Source: Chionoecetes opilio (Eukaryota > Arthropoda > Malacostraca > Decapoda > Majidae). Taken from it: 64,000 nucleotides of DNA. The stretch is from positions 22,501-86,500 of the forward strand of contig JACEEZ010006407.1 in NCBI GenBank assembly GCA_016584305.1. The letters are read 5' to 3'. A program made the translations under genes and the position numbers. Below, one piece after another: positions 1 through 10,019 of the stretch. The stretch's first letter is position 1. Every line of letters begins with the position of its first letter. The notes beneath the pieces are model-generated. The model was given only the letters and a program-made list of their open reading frames with translations, was not told where the DNA came from and did no database searches.

Positions 1-511
1 ACTACCTCCAACATCTTTGTTCTAGCATACTCATACCGTTCACATTCCAGCATCAAGTGCTCCACGGTTTCATCCACTCCTGTCACACACATCACACACA
101 CCTTGCTGCCATCATTCTTCCATCTGTACATACGACTATTTACCTCCAGCGACTTTGTCCTGGCTCTGAAGAGTAGGTCCCCTCTATAGCCACCGTCATA
201 GAACCTTTCGTACCGTGGCTGGTCCTTTCTCCTGTACCATTCCAGTGTTGATTTCTCACTCATTCCCCTCAGCCATTCTTCTTTCCTTTTCTCTTCCACT
301 CTCCTATTTATTTCCTTTTTGCATACAGCCATACTCCCATGTCTCATCACTCCTGTCACAAACATTCCCAGTTCACCTGTCCATCTTTCCACTTTTACTG
401 AGTCTTTCATCCACTTCCCATACATATTCCAGTCCCAAACCTTGCTTGCCCATTTGCTGTCATCCATTCGTTGCAGTCTAGCTCTGTACCTCAGTCCTGC
501 CTTTGCTATCC
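1..511 (-). mobile_element. LINE 3' fragment (C-terminal domain)
   Basis: This stretch is nearly identical to 39157-39660, where the same LINE is longer. Read on the minus strand it covers the C-terminal part of a non-LTR retrotransposon polyprotein, including the Cys/His region (C-x2-C followed by HLMLEC). The similarity stops at about 511. The 3' end lies before the window. It is a broken relic and not a host gene. The LINE family is well supported by internal comparison; the clade is not assigned. Confidence 0.8.
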
Positions 512-539
512 TCTCTCAGGAAGGATAAGACTTGGGGGA

Positions 540-1007
540 AGAGGAAAGATCCTCGGTGCTAAAAAGACGTTGTATGTAGGCTACTGTTGGGGACGCCGCG
601 TGATGCAATAGACTCGAGAGGGTAGAGTAGGTAAGGGACAATTGAAGGGTGCGCAGACCTCTTCCACTGCCCACAAACTCGTCTCTGCGCATCTGAATCA
701 TTGTACATCGTCCAGGGATGTGAATTTTTGTAGGCCACATTGTCGTACTGAGCCACCAGAATTATCATATTTTCAGAATGATTATCGTACAACCTCAGGT
801 AAAATCATATAGTCAGTAAATGACTTTATAATTTTAGTAAATAACTTTTAATTTACTTTAGTAAATAACTTGGTAATTTTACTCACCCCAGTTTGAATGT
901 CGTAGCATTGGATTTTCGATCTCGTATATTGAAAATAGACCCTAATTTACACATCTCGTATCATCGGATTCTCGTATACCGAATGCTCGTATAACGGGAC
1001 CTCCCTG
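540..1007. mobile_element. Right end of a TA-flanked pogo/mariner-like element (block A copy)
   Basis: The sequence from about 880 to 1007 is almost identical to the right end of the complete element at 32810-35345, ending in the same terminal GGACCTCCCTG. It is followed by TA (1008-1009) and then by sequence that in block B (29695 onward) is uninterrupted, so block B is an empty site for this insertion. The part from 540 to 880 matches 34885-35220 only patchily, and the left terminus is not seen. No transposase is visible. Confidence 0.65.
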
Positions 1008-1009
1008 TA

Positions 1010-1302
1010 TTTGAAACAAAACCACAGCGACAATTGCCAAGTGAACAAATACAGTAGACTTAACTGATGTATGTATGTAATACAGATGAATTTACTTCAA
1101 TCATTTGGATACTGGAAGTGACAATGGATTAGTGACCAAATATGACATGGAACAAAAAAATAACGTTATTAACCGGTTACAGGGATCTTAAAATAGCGTT
1201 TTTGCTCCGGAACAGTAAATATGATGACGCTTTTGTTCCCAGCATAATTTTGTTTGTTTTGTTTTTTGTTTTTGTTCCCTTAAACCGTTTCCAAACCCTG
1301 AT
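1010..1302. mobile_element. Right half of a hAT-like element (block A copy)
   Basis: This matches 29697-29987, the right portion of the complete hAT-like element at 28892-29987. It ends with the same CCAAACCCTG terminus and is followed by ATGGAAAC, a one-base variant of the 8-bp duplication seen in block B. The left half is missing here because of the TA-flanked element just upstream. Confidence 0.65.
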
Positions 1303-1369
1303 GGAAACAATATAATAAGTGTTGACAGGAATGAGTGAAGCAGAACAGCATTGTTAAGGAAAGGCTGTT

Positions 1370-1371
1370 AG

Positions 1372-1443
<72 letters not shown>
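1370..1443. repeat. (GT)n microsatellite
   Basis: An almost pure TG/GT dinucleotide run of about 74 bp. The paralogous position in block B (30060-30126) carries a similar tract with a different length and interruptions. It makes spurious open frames on both strands. Confidence 0.97.
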
Positions 1444-1445
<2 letters not shown>

Positions 1446-1472
1446 TATACTTTTTCCCACCCGGGGACAAGC

Positions 1473-1681
1473 ACAGTGGCGTGGCTGGGTATCTATCCAT
1501 GGTGGGCACAGCTGTGTAGGGGGGGGGGGCACTAGGCAAGCAGAGTTCAGGGGTATTCTGATGCCACACAGAAGGGTATTGGGGCATATCGTCAGTCACA
1601 GGTCCAAGCAGATTACGGCAGCCATGGCCAGTGGGGGGACACCTGGGGGCTCCGGATTATCATGGCCATAGCCACGCTACT
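1473..1681. mobile_element. MITE with CAGTGGCGTGGC terminal inverted repeats
   Basis: The left end reads CAGTGGCGTGGCTGG and the right end TAGCCACGCTACTG, imperfect inverted repeats of about 14 bp around a 209-bp non-coding body. The body resembles 2402-2615 and is repeated almost exactly in block B at 30161-30372. This is a short non-autonomous DNA transposon; the superfamily is not determined because no clear target duplication is seen. Confidence 0.7.
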
Positions 1682-1805
1682 GGCTATAGCCGATCAGACG
1701 TTATATAAGGTAGAAAGATAACGAGGCAACAGCCATTACTTTGCAGGGAGGACTAAACAACCTCAAATCACACGTAAACTCTCCCTCCCTCCCTCTTCCG
1801 CTAAC

Positions 1806-1956
1806 AGTGGCGCCGCCAGGACATGGTGACATGGGTGGCCAAGGCTGGACAGTGTGGGCTGGCCAGGGCATAGCCATTATAAAGGGTTGAATTTTCAACA
1901 GACCTCTGACTCAGATCTGGGGTGGCCGTGGCCTCCCCCTAGATCCGCCACTCCCT
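1806..1956. mobile_element. Possible degraded relative of the CAGTGGCG MITE
   Basis: The segment begins CAGTGGCGCCGCCAGG and ends near ATCCGCCACT, weak inverted ends like those of the neighbouring MITEs. It lies inside block-A-only sequence (about 1765-2735) that is absent from block B. The call rests only on the end motifs. Confidence 0.35.
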
Positions 1957-2401
1957 CCCTTTCTCTCTCTTCTTACCTAACGCTGCAGAAATATGAAGAA
2001 AATCAACAAAATAAAGTGTTGTTTGGCCCAAAACCCTCCTCTTTCTCCTCCCAGCTGCCTGCACACACACCCTGCCTGATCACTGGCGCACCTTCGACTG
2101 TCGCTCGGACCGGAATACTCAAGGAACTCAACTCTTCTCTACACTAAACCTTTCCCTTATTTCCTTCCCATGACCTGACCTGTTGACCTTTAACCAATAA
2201 TTCTTGACCCATAACCTTATCTAAATCCTAAATGTTAGCAAATGTGAGTTAGTAATAGTGTTGGTATAGTTTTGTAGTGTTACTTTTAAAGCTTATATTG
2301 ATAACAGTTCGTTAGTACTTTGAACTCGTTAGATTGTGGGATATAATATTTTTTTTGCTTCGTAGCTTGTGGGTTGTTAAAGGACTGAATTGCTTTGTTA
2401 G

Positions 2402-2615
2402 CAGTGGCGTAGCTAGGTATCTATCAATGGGGGGCACCTGGGGGGCACTAGACAGGCAGGGCCACTCTGATGCCACATAGAAGGGTATAAGGGCATATTC
2501 TAAGATCAGATCAGTGGTGGGTATTAGAGCATTATACAGAATACCCCAGCCATGGCCAGTGGGGGGGCACCGGATTCTCATTGGGGGGCACGTGCCCCCA
2601 ATAGCTACGCCATTG
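2402..2615. mobile_element. MITE with CAGTGGCGTAGCTA ends
   Basis: A 214-bp element with near-perfect inverted ends, CAGTGGCGTAGCTA at the left and TAGCTACGCCATTG at the right. Internal phrases (tatctatc, GGGGGGCAC, GATGCCACA, AGAAGGGTAT) are shared with 1473-1681, so both belong to one family. It has no coding capacity. Confidence 0.75.
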
Positions 2616-2619
2616 TGTG

Positions 2620-2704
2620 TCTTTCACCCATGGTCTTGTTCACGCGAGCCGGACTCGTGATCGCCAGTTTCACCCTCCCGGAGCGAGCTTGGAGCTCATT
2701 ATTA
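2620..2704 (-). mobile_element. SINE fragment (family also at 55.95-56.2 kb)
   Basis: The reverse complement of this segment matches part of 56090-56190, including the phrases CGGTAATAATGAGCTC, AACTGGCGATC and GCTCGCGTG. It is a truncated SINE body without a tRNA-like head. Confidence 0.6.
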
Positions 2705-2727
2705 CCGATCTTTGGGTAATGCTAACA

Positions 2728-2733
<6 letters not shown>

Positions 2734-2771
<38 letters not shown>

Positions 2772-2945
2772 TCATTTAATTTAGTTGTTTTACAGGGCCT
2801 GAGCTACATTTGTATGGCCCCCTTTTCCATATCTGCATTTTATCATTCATCCTTAGTGCTTAGTGTTGGGGGAAGCCACCACCCCGGGAGGCAGGTCATA
2901 AACCCCCGCCTAACACCCGGTACCCATTCACTGCTGGGTGTGTGT
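2734..2945 (-). mobile_element. (GT)n tract plus SINE body
   Basis: A GT run is followed by a body (ACAGGGCCTGAGCTAC at the start, CCCATTCACTGCTGGGTG at the end) that recurs at 30800-30985 and, with a tRNA-like head, at 30500-30780. The head of the family lies to the right, so the element reads on the minus strand and this copy has lost its head. Confidence 0.7.
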
Positions 2946-3033
2946 ATGTGTGTCTGTATCTTCCATCAGATATTTGAAGTGTGACATCAACCCTGAAGAT
3001 ATACACAAACAAAGGTTTTACCCAGCACACACA

Positions 3034-3039
3034 TTTATT
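3034..3039 (-). promoter_or_regulatory. Candidate poly(A) signal of the zinc-finger gene
   Basis: AATAAA on the minus strand, about 190 nt downstream of the stop of the zinc-finger reading frame. It is conserved in the block B copy (31079-31084) and mutated in the degraded third copy near 18600. Confidence 0.55.
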
Positions 3040-3228
3040 GAAAGTCACACCTGCATTGCCAACCCAACAACTCCTGGGGCCATTACTCCCTCACAGAACA
3101 CAAGGGCACGGCTGCCACCACACATGTAACACACTACCCACCACACCACCACCACCACCCATTGCCACACAGGACACACTCCTATACAGGCACGGGTACA
3201 ACCACACTTGTCCACACAACACACCACC

Positions 3229-4161
3229 TCAAAAGTGGATCTTCATGTGCTGGGCAATTTCACTCTTTGTCTTGAAACACTTGCTACAAATATCACACTT
3301 GAACTCCCTCAAGCCAGTGTGTCTAAAGGTGTGTTGGTTGAGTTCAGAACGGGTATAACACCTTTTCCCACACTCCAAACATTCATAATTCTTTACACCA
3401 CTGTGTATCAGGGTGTGTGTGGTGAGGTGACTCTTTGTAGTAAATCTTTTCCCACACTCCAAACATTCATAATTATAATTCTTAACACCACTGTGTGTCA
3501 GGGTGTGTGAGGTGAGGAGACTCTTTGTAGTAAATCTTTTGCCACACTCCAAACATTCATAATTCTTAATACCACTGTGTGTCAGGGTGTGTGCGGTGAG
3601 GTTACTCTTTGTTGTAAATTTTTTGCCACACTCCAAACATTCATAATTATAATTCTTAACACCACTGTGTGTCAGAGTATGTTTGTTGAGGCCATAATTT
3701 GTAGTAAATCTTTTCCCACACGCCAAACATTCATAATCCTTAACACCACTGTGTGTCCGGGTGTGTGTGGTGAGGTCACTTTTTCTAGCAAATCTTTTCC
3801 CACACTCCAAACATTCATAATTCTTAACACCACTGTGTATCAGGGTGTGTTGGGCGAGGCTACCCTTTCTAGCAAATCTTTTCCCACACTCCAAACATTC
3901 ATAATTCTTAACACCACTGTGCGTTAAGAAATGGTCCTCAAGCAGACACGTGAATTTGAATGTTTTGTCACACAGTTGGCACTTCTGCTCACTGTCTGCC
4001 TTGTGGCCTGAGCTGCCTGCCTCCAGGTGATTCTTGCCATCCCACCTGTGCCTCCCCACACCTGAGGCAGACTGATCCTGCTGCTCCCGGCCACTCATGC
4101 TGCTGCCTGGCCCCACAGCCTCCACCGCAGCAAGACTCTCGCCAGCACACGTGACGGCCAT
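3229..4161 (-). CDS. C2H2 zinc-finger protein, nine fingers (copy A)
   Basis: This is an intact 310-residue frame and probably a nuclear DNA-binding regulator. The first 60 residues are low in complexity with no recognisable KRAB, BTB or SCAN domain. From about residue 60 there are nine C2H2 fingers with spacing C-x2-C-x12-H-x3-H. Most fingers are joined by the linker HSGVKNY(NY)EC instead of the common TGEKPY type; the last joint is HTGLREF. The start codon has a good context (CAGGAATGG). A splice acceptor-like CCCGCAG lies 2 nt upstream of the ATG, so a 5' UTR exon upstream is possible. The gene sits in block A with a 3' UTR and poly(A) signal shared with copy B. Against copy B about 25 residues differ, mostly in fingers 3-9. 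An unspliced retrocopy is an alternative, but preservation of two intact copies argues for function. Confidence 0.85.
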   Translation of the reverse strand: MAVTCAGESLAAVEAVGPGSSMSGREQQDQSASGVGRHRWDGKNHLEAGSSGHKADSEQKCQLCDKTFKFTCLLEDHFLTHSGVKNYECLECGKRFARKGSLAQHTLIHSGVKNYECLECGKRFARKSDLTTHTRTHSGVKDYECLACGKRFTTNYGLNKHTLTHSGVKNYNYECLECGKKFTTKSNLTAHTLTHSGIKNYECLECGKRFTTKSLLTSHTLTHSGVKNYNYECLECGKRFTTKSHLTTHTLIHSGVKNYECLECGKRCYTRSELNQHTFRHTGLREFKCDICSKCFKTKSEIAQHMKIHF

Positions 4162-4374
4162 TCCTGCGGGAACCCTCGGGGATGCCGGAGAGAGCCGGGT
4201 CAGTGCCGGGCGGAGCAGCCGGCTTGGACTGTGACCTCAGCACCTGCAACAGTGGTAACAGTCAGCACACAGAGCCACGCGCTGCCCTGACACTCTGCTC
4301 CTGCCTGCGGGCCCCACGCCCTGCTTCCTGCCTCACTCACACCACACTTGGCAAGGCCTCCTCTCCCTCATCCT

Positions 4375-4957
4375 CCACACTTTGGGCTTATAAGACGCAC
4401 TTTTTTTCCTAAAAAATACCGAGAAAAATACTCATGCGTCTTCCAAGACGAATGTTGGAATAAGACTGCCACCAAGACTGGTGGAAGTAGTTCCGCGGCA
4501 ACTTCCGCCTCGGCAGATTGGCGTCAACAATGCCACCTATCATCTGCTAGTACCATTTACTGTATCATTTACCACCAGGCTGTCACACATATCACAAGCC
4601 AAGACTCTATACGAGTCTGCCACCGAGAATGGTGGAAGTCGTTCCGCGGCAACTTCCGCCTCGGCAGATTGGCGTCAACAGCGCCACCAATCGTCAGTTG
4701 ATGATAGGTGGCTTGTGTTGATGCAGCATTTACCACCAGGCTGTCACACGTAGCACAAGCTTTTTTTCAGTCCTGGAAATTATAACCCATGACGAATTCA
4801 TCAAAACTATTTACTTATACATGTACTATGGATTTACTTATACCTTTAGACAAGAGATGTTTTTATATCCTTTAGAATTATATTACTTTTTATTTTAGAA
4901 ATCTTTCCAAAATCAGGGTGCGTCTTCCAAGATGCAGCGTCTTATAAGCCGTAAAAT
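4375..4957. mobile_element. Non-autonomous DNA element with TTATAAGAC ends
   Basis: The left end (GGCTTATAAGACGCAC) and right end (GCGTCTTATAAGCC) are inverted repeats, and TCTTCCAAGACG-type motifs lie just inside both. A segment of about 70 bp with GGCAACTTCCGCCTCGGC occurs twice (about 4469-4545 and 4620-4690). It is absent from block B. A related copy in reverse orientation is at 28225-28735. No long frame is present. Confidence 0.65.
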
Positions 4958-5041
4958 ACAGTAGCTCCATCGGCAACGTTCTCACCTGTGAGAGAATATT
5001 CTGGTGAAGGTCCAATCGCGGCCACGGCTAATATAATAATA

Positions 5042-5625
5042 CAGCAATCTCCCGTTTATCCGGCGCATAGCAGCCAAGACCTTGCCGGATAACGTGGAAA
5101 GCCGGATAATGCATCACTATCCGGCACCCATGAACCCAATAATATCCAGCGAAAATTATGATGGCAGTAATAATAATAATAATAATGATAATGGCTAGAA
5201 CAGTATGACTAACACTATTAAAAACATTACTACCTGTAATAATAATAATAATAGGCAGGCGATGGCTACCTGTTGCATTGGCACAACACACAGCAGACAC
5301 ACGTGTTTTGGAAAGCTTGCGGCCAGATACCGACTTCTCCTCATCGGCCAAGGTATTACTGGGTAAAGACCGAAAGTATAGACCAGTTTCGTCAGCTTTG
5401 TACACCGCACGCAACTCACTCCGTTTACGAGCCAAATGCGCACCAAATTATCCGGCGGAAAGAATTTTAGTGCATCTCTTGCATAAACAAGCACTGGATA
5501 ATGCACCACATGGACGCATCCACGTCCACTATCCACATGGATAGTGTTTTAATACAGCCGAATTGCTGGCGCCGGATAACGTCACATGACATATATTAGA
5601 ACGACGGTAAAACGGGAGATTACTG
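5042..5625 (-). mobile_element. Tigger/pogo-like transposon (block A copy)
   Basis: The ends CAGCAATCTCCCGTTT and AAACGGGAGATTACTG are inverted repeats, each flanked by TA (5040-5041 and 5626-5627), as expected for the Tc1/mariner-pogo group. The internal minus-strand frame has a transposase remnant (separate entry). At 584 bp it is far shorter than an autonomous Tigger, so it is internally deleted. The block B copy (32611-35620) is split by another transposon. Confidence 0.8.
5240..5435 (-). pseudogene. DDE transposase remnant, Tigger/Jerky type
   Basis: About 60 residues read on the minus strand contain ADETGLYFRSLP, then SGRKLSKTRVSAVCCANATG and SHRLP, a pattern typical of the DDE_1 domain around the first catalytic aspartate (the D of ADETGL). 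The rest of the domain is missing, and ATT/ATA-rich simple sequence replaces what should follow. Block B has the same remnant at about 35355-35523 with one fewer Glu in the DEEKS stretch. It cannot encode an active enzyme. Confidence 0.75.
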
Positions 5626-5735
5626 TAATGGTAAATAAGATTTATTCCCCGCGTTGTGATTGTTAGCCTGTCCGTGCGTCTGTGGAAAGATTCTTGTGAC
5701 GGGATTCGGTAAAAATGGACGAGGACTGCTCGGTC

Positions 5736-5945
5736 ATTTTCTGAGACACTGACTAGTTTTTCCTTGCCGAAAATTGGTGCTTTTTCAGATGGAGGAATTT
5801 TCATTTTCCGGAAACCCAATAAAATGTCTTTTTTAAATTATTTTCATCACCAAATCCTCGGGTCGACGTTTCCATTGATAACAATGTATCTCCATCAGAA
5901 AAAGCACTAAAACTTGGCCAGAAAATAATAGTCAGTGTCTCAGAA
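5736..5945. repeat. Long imperfect palindrome
   Basis: The left arm starts TTTCTGAGACACTGACTA and continues with AATTGGTGCTTTTTCAGATG. The right arm has CATCAGAAAAAGCAC and ends TAGTCAGTGTCTCAGAAA, forming a stem of about 60 bp around a central loop. Block B keeps the right arm and loop (35640-35822) but has lost the outer left arm. It is probably a short inverted-repeat transposon. Confidence 0.6.
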
Positions 5946-6716
5946 ACCAAGGAAGTGACGGAATTGTACGAAAACAAGTGTGCCTCGCCCCGCATTAGCC
6001 CGCCCGCCCGCCACTCGACCTGTGGTTCACTCTGGCCCGCCCTGCAGGGAGGATAATTACCCTAACCTAACCAAATCTAACCTCCTAACGGGGGGCTCCA
6101 CCCTCCTCGACCCCCCCGGCGAGATTATGAACCTACCCTCCTATAGGGTTGGGGGGCCTCTGGACGGGGAGGGTGTGTCTGTATGTGTGTATTAGACAAC
6201 TATATAATTTCTACAATACTTTGTACGTATATGTTTTGAAGGTTACGCGGAAGTGAATTAATACTGCACAGTATACTTAGCAAAAAATAATATATAAAAC
6301 GTAAGTGGTAACGGCAGTAGCGACCGCGCAGTTCTCGTCCATTATAACCATGAAAATGTAATGTTTGCACAACATTTCATTGTTACTTTCACACTCATTC
6401 TGACCTGTAGAAACAGTAGAAAGGTGAAAAATACTTGAATCCAGACCCAGTCACGTCCTAAATAGTATTGCACTCGCCACCTTATTCATCAGAACACAAG
6501 GAAGCTACAAGAGGCCATGAGACCTACACGTGGTAGGTCCTGTCATTCCATCTTTGTCTCCTCTGCACTACTAGTGACAGTGGTAATAATGACACTTCCT
6601 ACCTCTGAACACTGTTGGCGTTGTTGAGGGCTGCGAGGACCCCTGCAGCAGCCCCGGGATGTCCTGTGAGGCTGTCACGGGCCCGGCTGCTGACCAGTGG
6701 CCTGCAGGTCTCCTTC

Positions 6717-7645
6717 AGGAGGGCGCGGGGCACGAGGGCGGCGCTGAGGACCTTCAGGAGGGCGCGGGGCACGGGGGCGGCGCTGAGGACCTTCAGGAGG
6801 GCGCGGGGCACGGGGGCGGCGCTGAGGACCTTCAGTAGGGCGCGGGGCACGGGGGCGGCGCTGAGGACCTTCAGGAGGACGCGGGGCACGGGGGCGGCGC
6901 TGAGGACCTTCAGGAGGGCGCGGGGCACGGGGGCGGCGCTGAGGACCTTCAGGAGGGCGCGGGGCACGGGGGCGGCGCTGAGGACCTTCAGGAGGGCACG
7001 GGGGCGGCGCTGAGGACCTTCAGGAGGGCGCGGGGCACGGGGGCGGCGCTGAGGACCTTCAGGAGGGCGCGGGACACGGGGGCGGCGCTGAGGACCTTCA
7101 GGAAGGGCGCGGGGCACGGGGGCGGCGCTGAGGACCTTCAGGAGGGCGCGGGGCACGGGGGCGGCGCTGAGGACCTTCAAGACTCCTTCAGGAGGGCGCG
7201 GGGCACGGGGGCGGCGCTGAGGACCTTCAAGACTCCTTCAGGAGGGCGCGGGGCACGGGGGCGGCGCTGAGGACCTTCAGGACTCCTTCAGGAGGGCGCG
7301 GGGCACGGGGGCGGCGCTGAGGACCTTCAGGAGGGCGCGGGGCACGGAGGCGGCGCTGAGGACCTTCAAGACTCCTTCAGGAGGGCGCGGGGCACGGGGG
7401 CGGCGCTGAGGACCTTCAGGACTCCTTCAGGAGGGCGCGGGGCACGGGGGCGGCGCTGAGGACCTTCGGGACTCCTTCAGGAGGGCGCGGGGCACGGGGG
7501 CGGCGCTGAGGACCTTCAGGAGGGCGCGGGGCACGGGGGCGGCGCTGAGGACCTTCAGGACTCCTTCAGGAGGGCGCGGGGCACGGGGGCGGCGCTGAGG
7601 ACCTTCAGGACTCCTTCAGGAGGGCGCGGGGCACGGGGACAGCGT
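6717..7645. repeat. 39-bp GC-rich minisatellite (block A)
   Basis: There are roughly two dozen copies of a 39-bp unit whose core reads GGCGCGGGGCACGGGGGCGG followed by CGCTGAGGACCTTCAGGAG. Some units carry an extra 12-14 bp (GACTCCTTCAG), seen more often in the right half. Since 39 is a multiple of three, the array is open in several frames on both strands (13-residue periods such as [13 protein letters not shown]). I read these as by-products and not as genes. The block B array is at 37455-38725. Confidence 0.95.
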
Positions 7646-7752
7646 GAGGCCTGCGCGTCGACGCCTTTGTTTACTCTGATCTTAATATTGATCTCTCTCT
7701 TCTGGCTTTGATCTTGATCTTGATGTTACAGGTAGCCATTTCTTGGTAACCG

Positions 7753-8814
7753 GATGTTTCGCCCCATGGACGTTTCGCCCCCTCCTAATCGCGGACGTTT
7801 CGCCCCACATTAGCGGACGTTTCGCCCCCATTCGTGGATGTTTCGCCCCACTCGCGTACGTTTCGCCCCCCGGAAATTACTATACTATTTCAAAACTGTT
7901 CATCAAATGACTACAAAATCATCAGAAATATTGATCCATTTGTTTACGCACAAAATGATGACGAAATGCTGTTATCGACCGGTCTTACTGAATTCCGTAC
8001 TAGAGCGGCCGGAATACATAAAACCATATATAGCCTTTGGATCATATCGAGTATACGCTTTGAGTTTGATCCATTTTTGTTGATATGCAAATACTTTAGG
8101 CTACTAGGTGTTTGAAGATCAGTGCCTCATTTATATATTAAATTGCATATGAATTGTAAAATGTCTCGTTATTGGGTTTTTATTACATCCGAGGCGGTTT
8201 GCCAATGAATGGACTGCCACTCATAGAGGGCTTTTTCTAACTACATGTCAAATTTCATAAACATCGGTTAAGAAATAAAAAAAGTTCCTTCAGAAACGTC
8301 CATTAAAATTTCTGGGATTTGGAGTCATTTTGTATTATCTAAATCCCAGAAATGTTTTAAAATGGACGTTTCTGAAGGAACTTTTTTATTTCTCATCTGA
8401 TTTTTATGAAATTTGACGTGTAGTTAGGTATTGGTTAGAAACTAAGTGTGTCAAAATTTGGAGATTTGAAGAACAAATATGGAAATTATCGTAGAAAACT
8501 CGACTATCACTCAAATCCTGTTTTGACTATAGTACGGAATTCGAAGTACACTGTCCCTTTAAGACCAGTCGATAACAGCATTTCGTCATCATTTTGTGCG
8601 TAAACAAATCGATCAGTATTTCTGATGATTTTGTAGTCATTTGATGAAGTTTTGAAACAGTATAGTAATTTCCGTGGGGCGAAACGTCCGCGAGTGGGGC
8701 GAAACGTCCGCAAATGGGAGGCGAAACGTCCGCAAATGGGGGGCGAAACGTCCGCAAATGGGGGCGAAACGTCCGCGATTGGGCGGGGGCGAAACATCCA
8801 TGGGGCGAAACGTC
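7753..8814. mobile_element. Foldback element with repeated GACGTTTCGCCCC arms
   Basis: The two ends are long inverted arms. Each outer part has several spaced copies of GGACGTTTCGCCCC (left) or GGGGCGAAACGTCC (right), then about 150 bp of matching sequence containing AAATTACTATACT and TTTGTTTACGCACAAAATGA. A second inverted pair (8265-8335 and 8340-8410) with TTCCTTCAGAAACGTCCATT lies at the centre. The element interrupts the LINE ORF1 remnant to its right. No target duplication is obvious. This is a foldback-type non-autonomous transposon of unknown superfamily. Confidence 0.8.
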
Positions 8815-9420
8815 TGGCATTCGAATCACTTCATCCCCACTTGCTTGTTTGCTTGTGTCATTCTTAATGTTCTCATAAACTTTCCTTGCCTCAGCCAATA
8901 GAACATCCTTATATGATGAACTAACGTGTTCTTTCACTTCATCTTGTACCTTGGTTTTCAGTTCAGCAATATTCTCCCGAACTTCCATTACATTATCCTT
9001 GATATGTGACTCTATCTTATCCTCGAGGCTTATCATTTTTGCTTCCAAGGTTCCGAGCCTATTCATCAGGCTATGGGTGCCTTCCGAGTTTCTTTCTACT
9101 ACTTCATTTAAATCGACTGATTTTGCCTCCATGTGACTCAGTCGGTCATCAAACTTCTTCTCCTTGTCCTGCCTTTTAACCCTATCGACTCTCATCTCGT
9201 CCACTGTATGTTCCAAAACTTGATGTTTACCTATCATTTCTTTCAGTTGTTCACTGATTCTTTGAAGCTGATTATGTAGCTTGACACTTCCAGTTGACAA
9301 CGACTGCAGTTGTAACTCAGCTGTTACCAGCTTCGTTCTCGTTCATGAACTCGTACACAGCTTCAGTATATTTCACATTCAATGTGAATCCAATCATCAC
9401 ATACCTCACATGCAAGTGCA
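8815..9420 (-). pseudogene. LINE ORF1 remnant: PHD-like finger plus coiled coil
   Basis: On the minus strand, codons near 9395-9345 give CEVCDDWIHIEC, which resembles the C-terminal half of a PHD finger. After a frameshift and a stop there follows a frame from 9300 of about 165 residues rich in E, K, L and V heptads (KLHNQLQRISEQLKEMIG at its start). A PHD finger followed by a coiled coil is typical of ORF1 proteins of CR1/Jockey-like LINEs in invertebrates. The frame runs leftward into the foldback element, which supplies its artificial C-terminus. The identity is inferred from architecture only. Confidence 0.55.
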
Positions 9421-9659
9421 TCACCCAAAATCAGTCACCTCTACTTGACACTTTCCGCACTTATGTGCCCCCACCTCGCCCTCCGGCACGTCTCCCTCCT
9501 GTGTCTTCATCACCCTTCGGGTTTACTTCCTTAGATCTTGCTCCTCTACCCACACCCGAGCCTTGTTTCTCACTTCCCTTTTTTGTTGCGTAGCCTTCTC
9601 CTACATCCTGCCATTCTCTCCTACCTGTGAGGCTGTGATGTAGCACACAACACGACGGG

Positions 9660-10015
9660 CCCCTTTTCCTACCGGCCTCTCTTCTACCTCAAAAGTCGGG
9701 GCGTCCTGGGTCTATGAACACGGACTGGCCTCTCTCTTATCTCACGGGCTGGCGTCCTGGGTCTATAACACGGACTGGCCTCTCCCCTACCCCCGGGGAA
9801 AAGTTAACAAAACAGATCTCCAGCAATCACAACCGTTTTTTGTAGCAGCTACCACGTGTGTGCACGAACAGAAACACGGACTGGCCTCTCTTCTACCTCA
9901 GAGGCTGTCGCCCTGGGTCTATAAACACGGACTGGCCTCTCTCCTACCTCAGTCTGGCGTCCTGGGTCTATAACATGGACTGGCCTCTCTCCTACCTCCG
10001 GGAAAGTCTGACAAC
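9660..10015. repeat. Degenerate tandem repeat, unit about 50-57 bp
   Basis: The phrases ACGGACTGGCCTCTC, CTACCTCA and GGCGTCCTGGGTCTATA recur about six times with gaps and substitutions. An intervening segment at about 9790-9860 is unlike the unit. No function is visible. Confidence 0.75.
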
Positions 10016-10019
10016 AACA

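Noticed and set aside
4182..4412. Upstream coding exon of the zinc-finger gene on the plus strand
   Set aside because: It is antisense to the gene leader, lacks motifs, and the frame is not conserved in block B.
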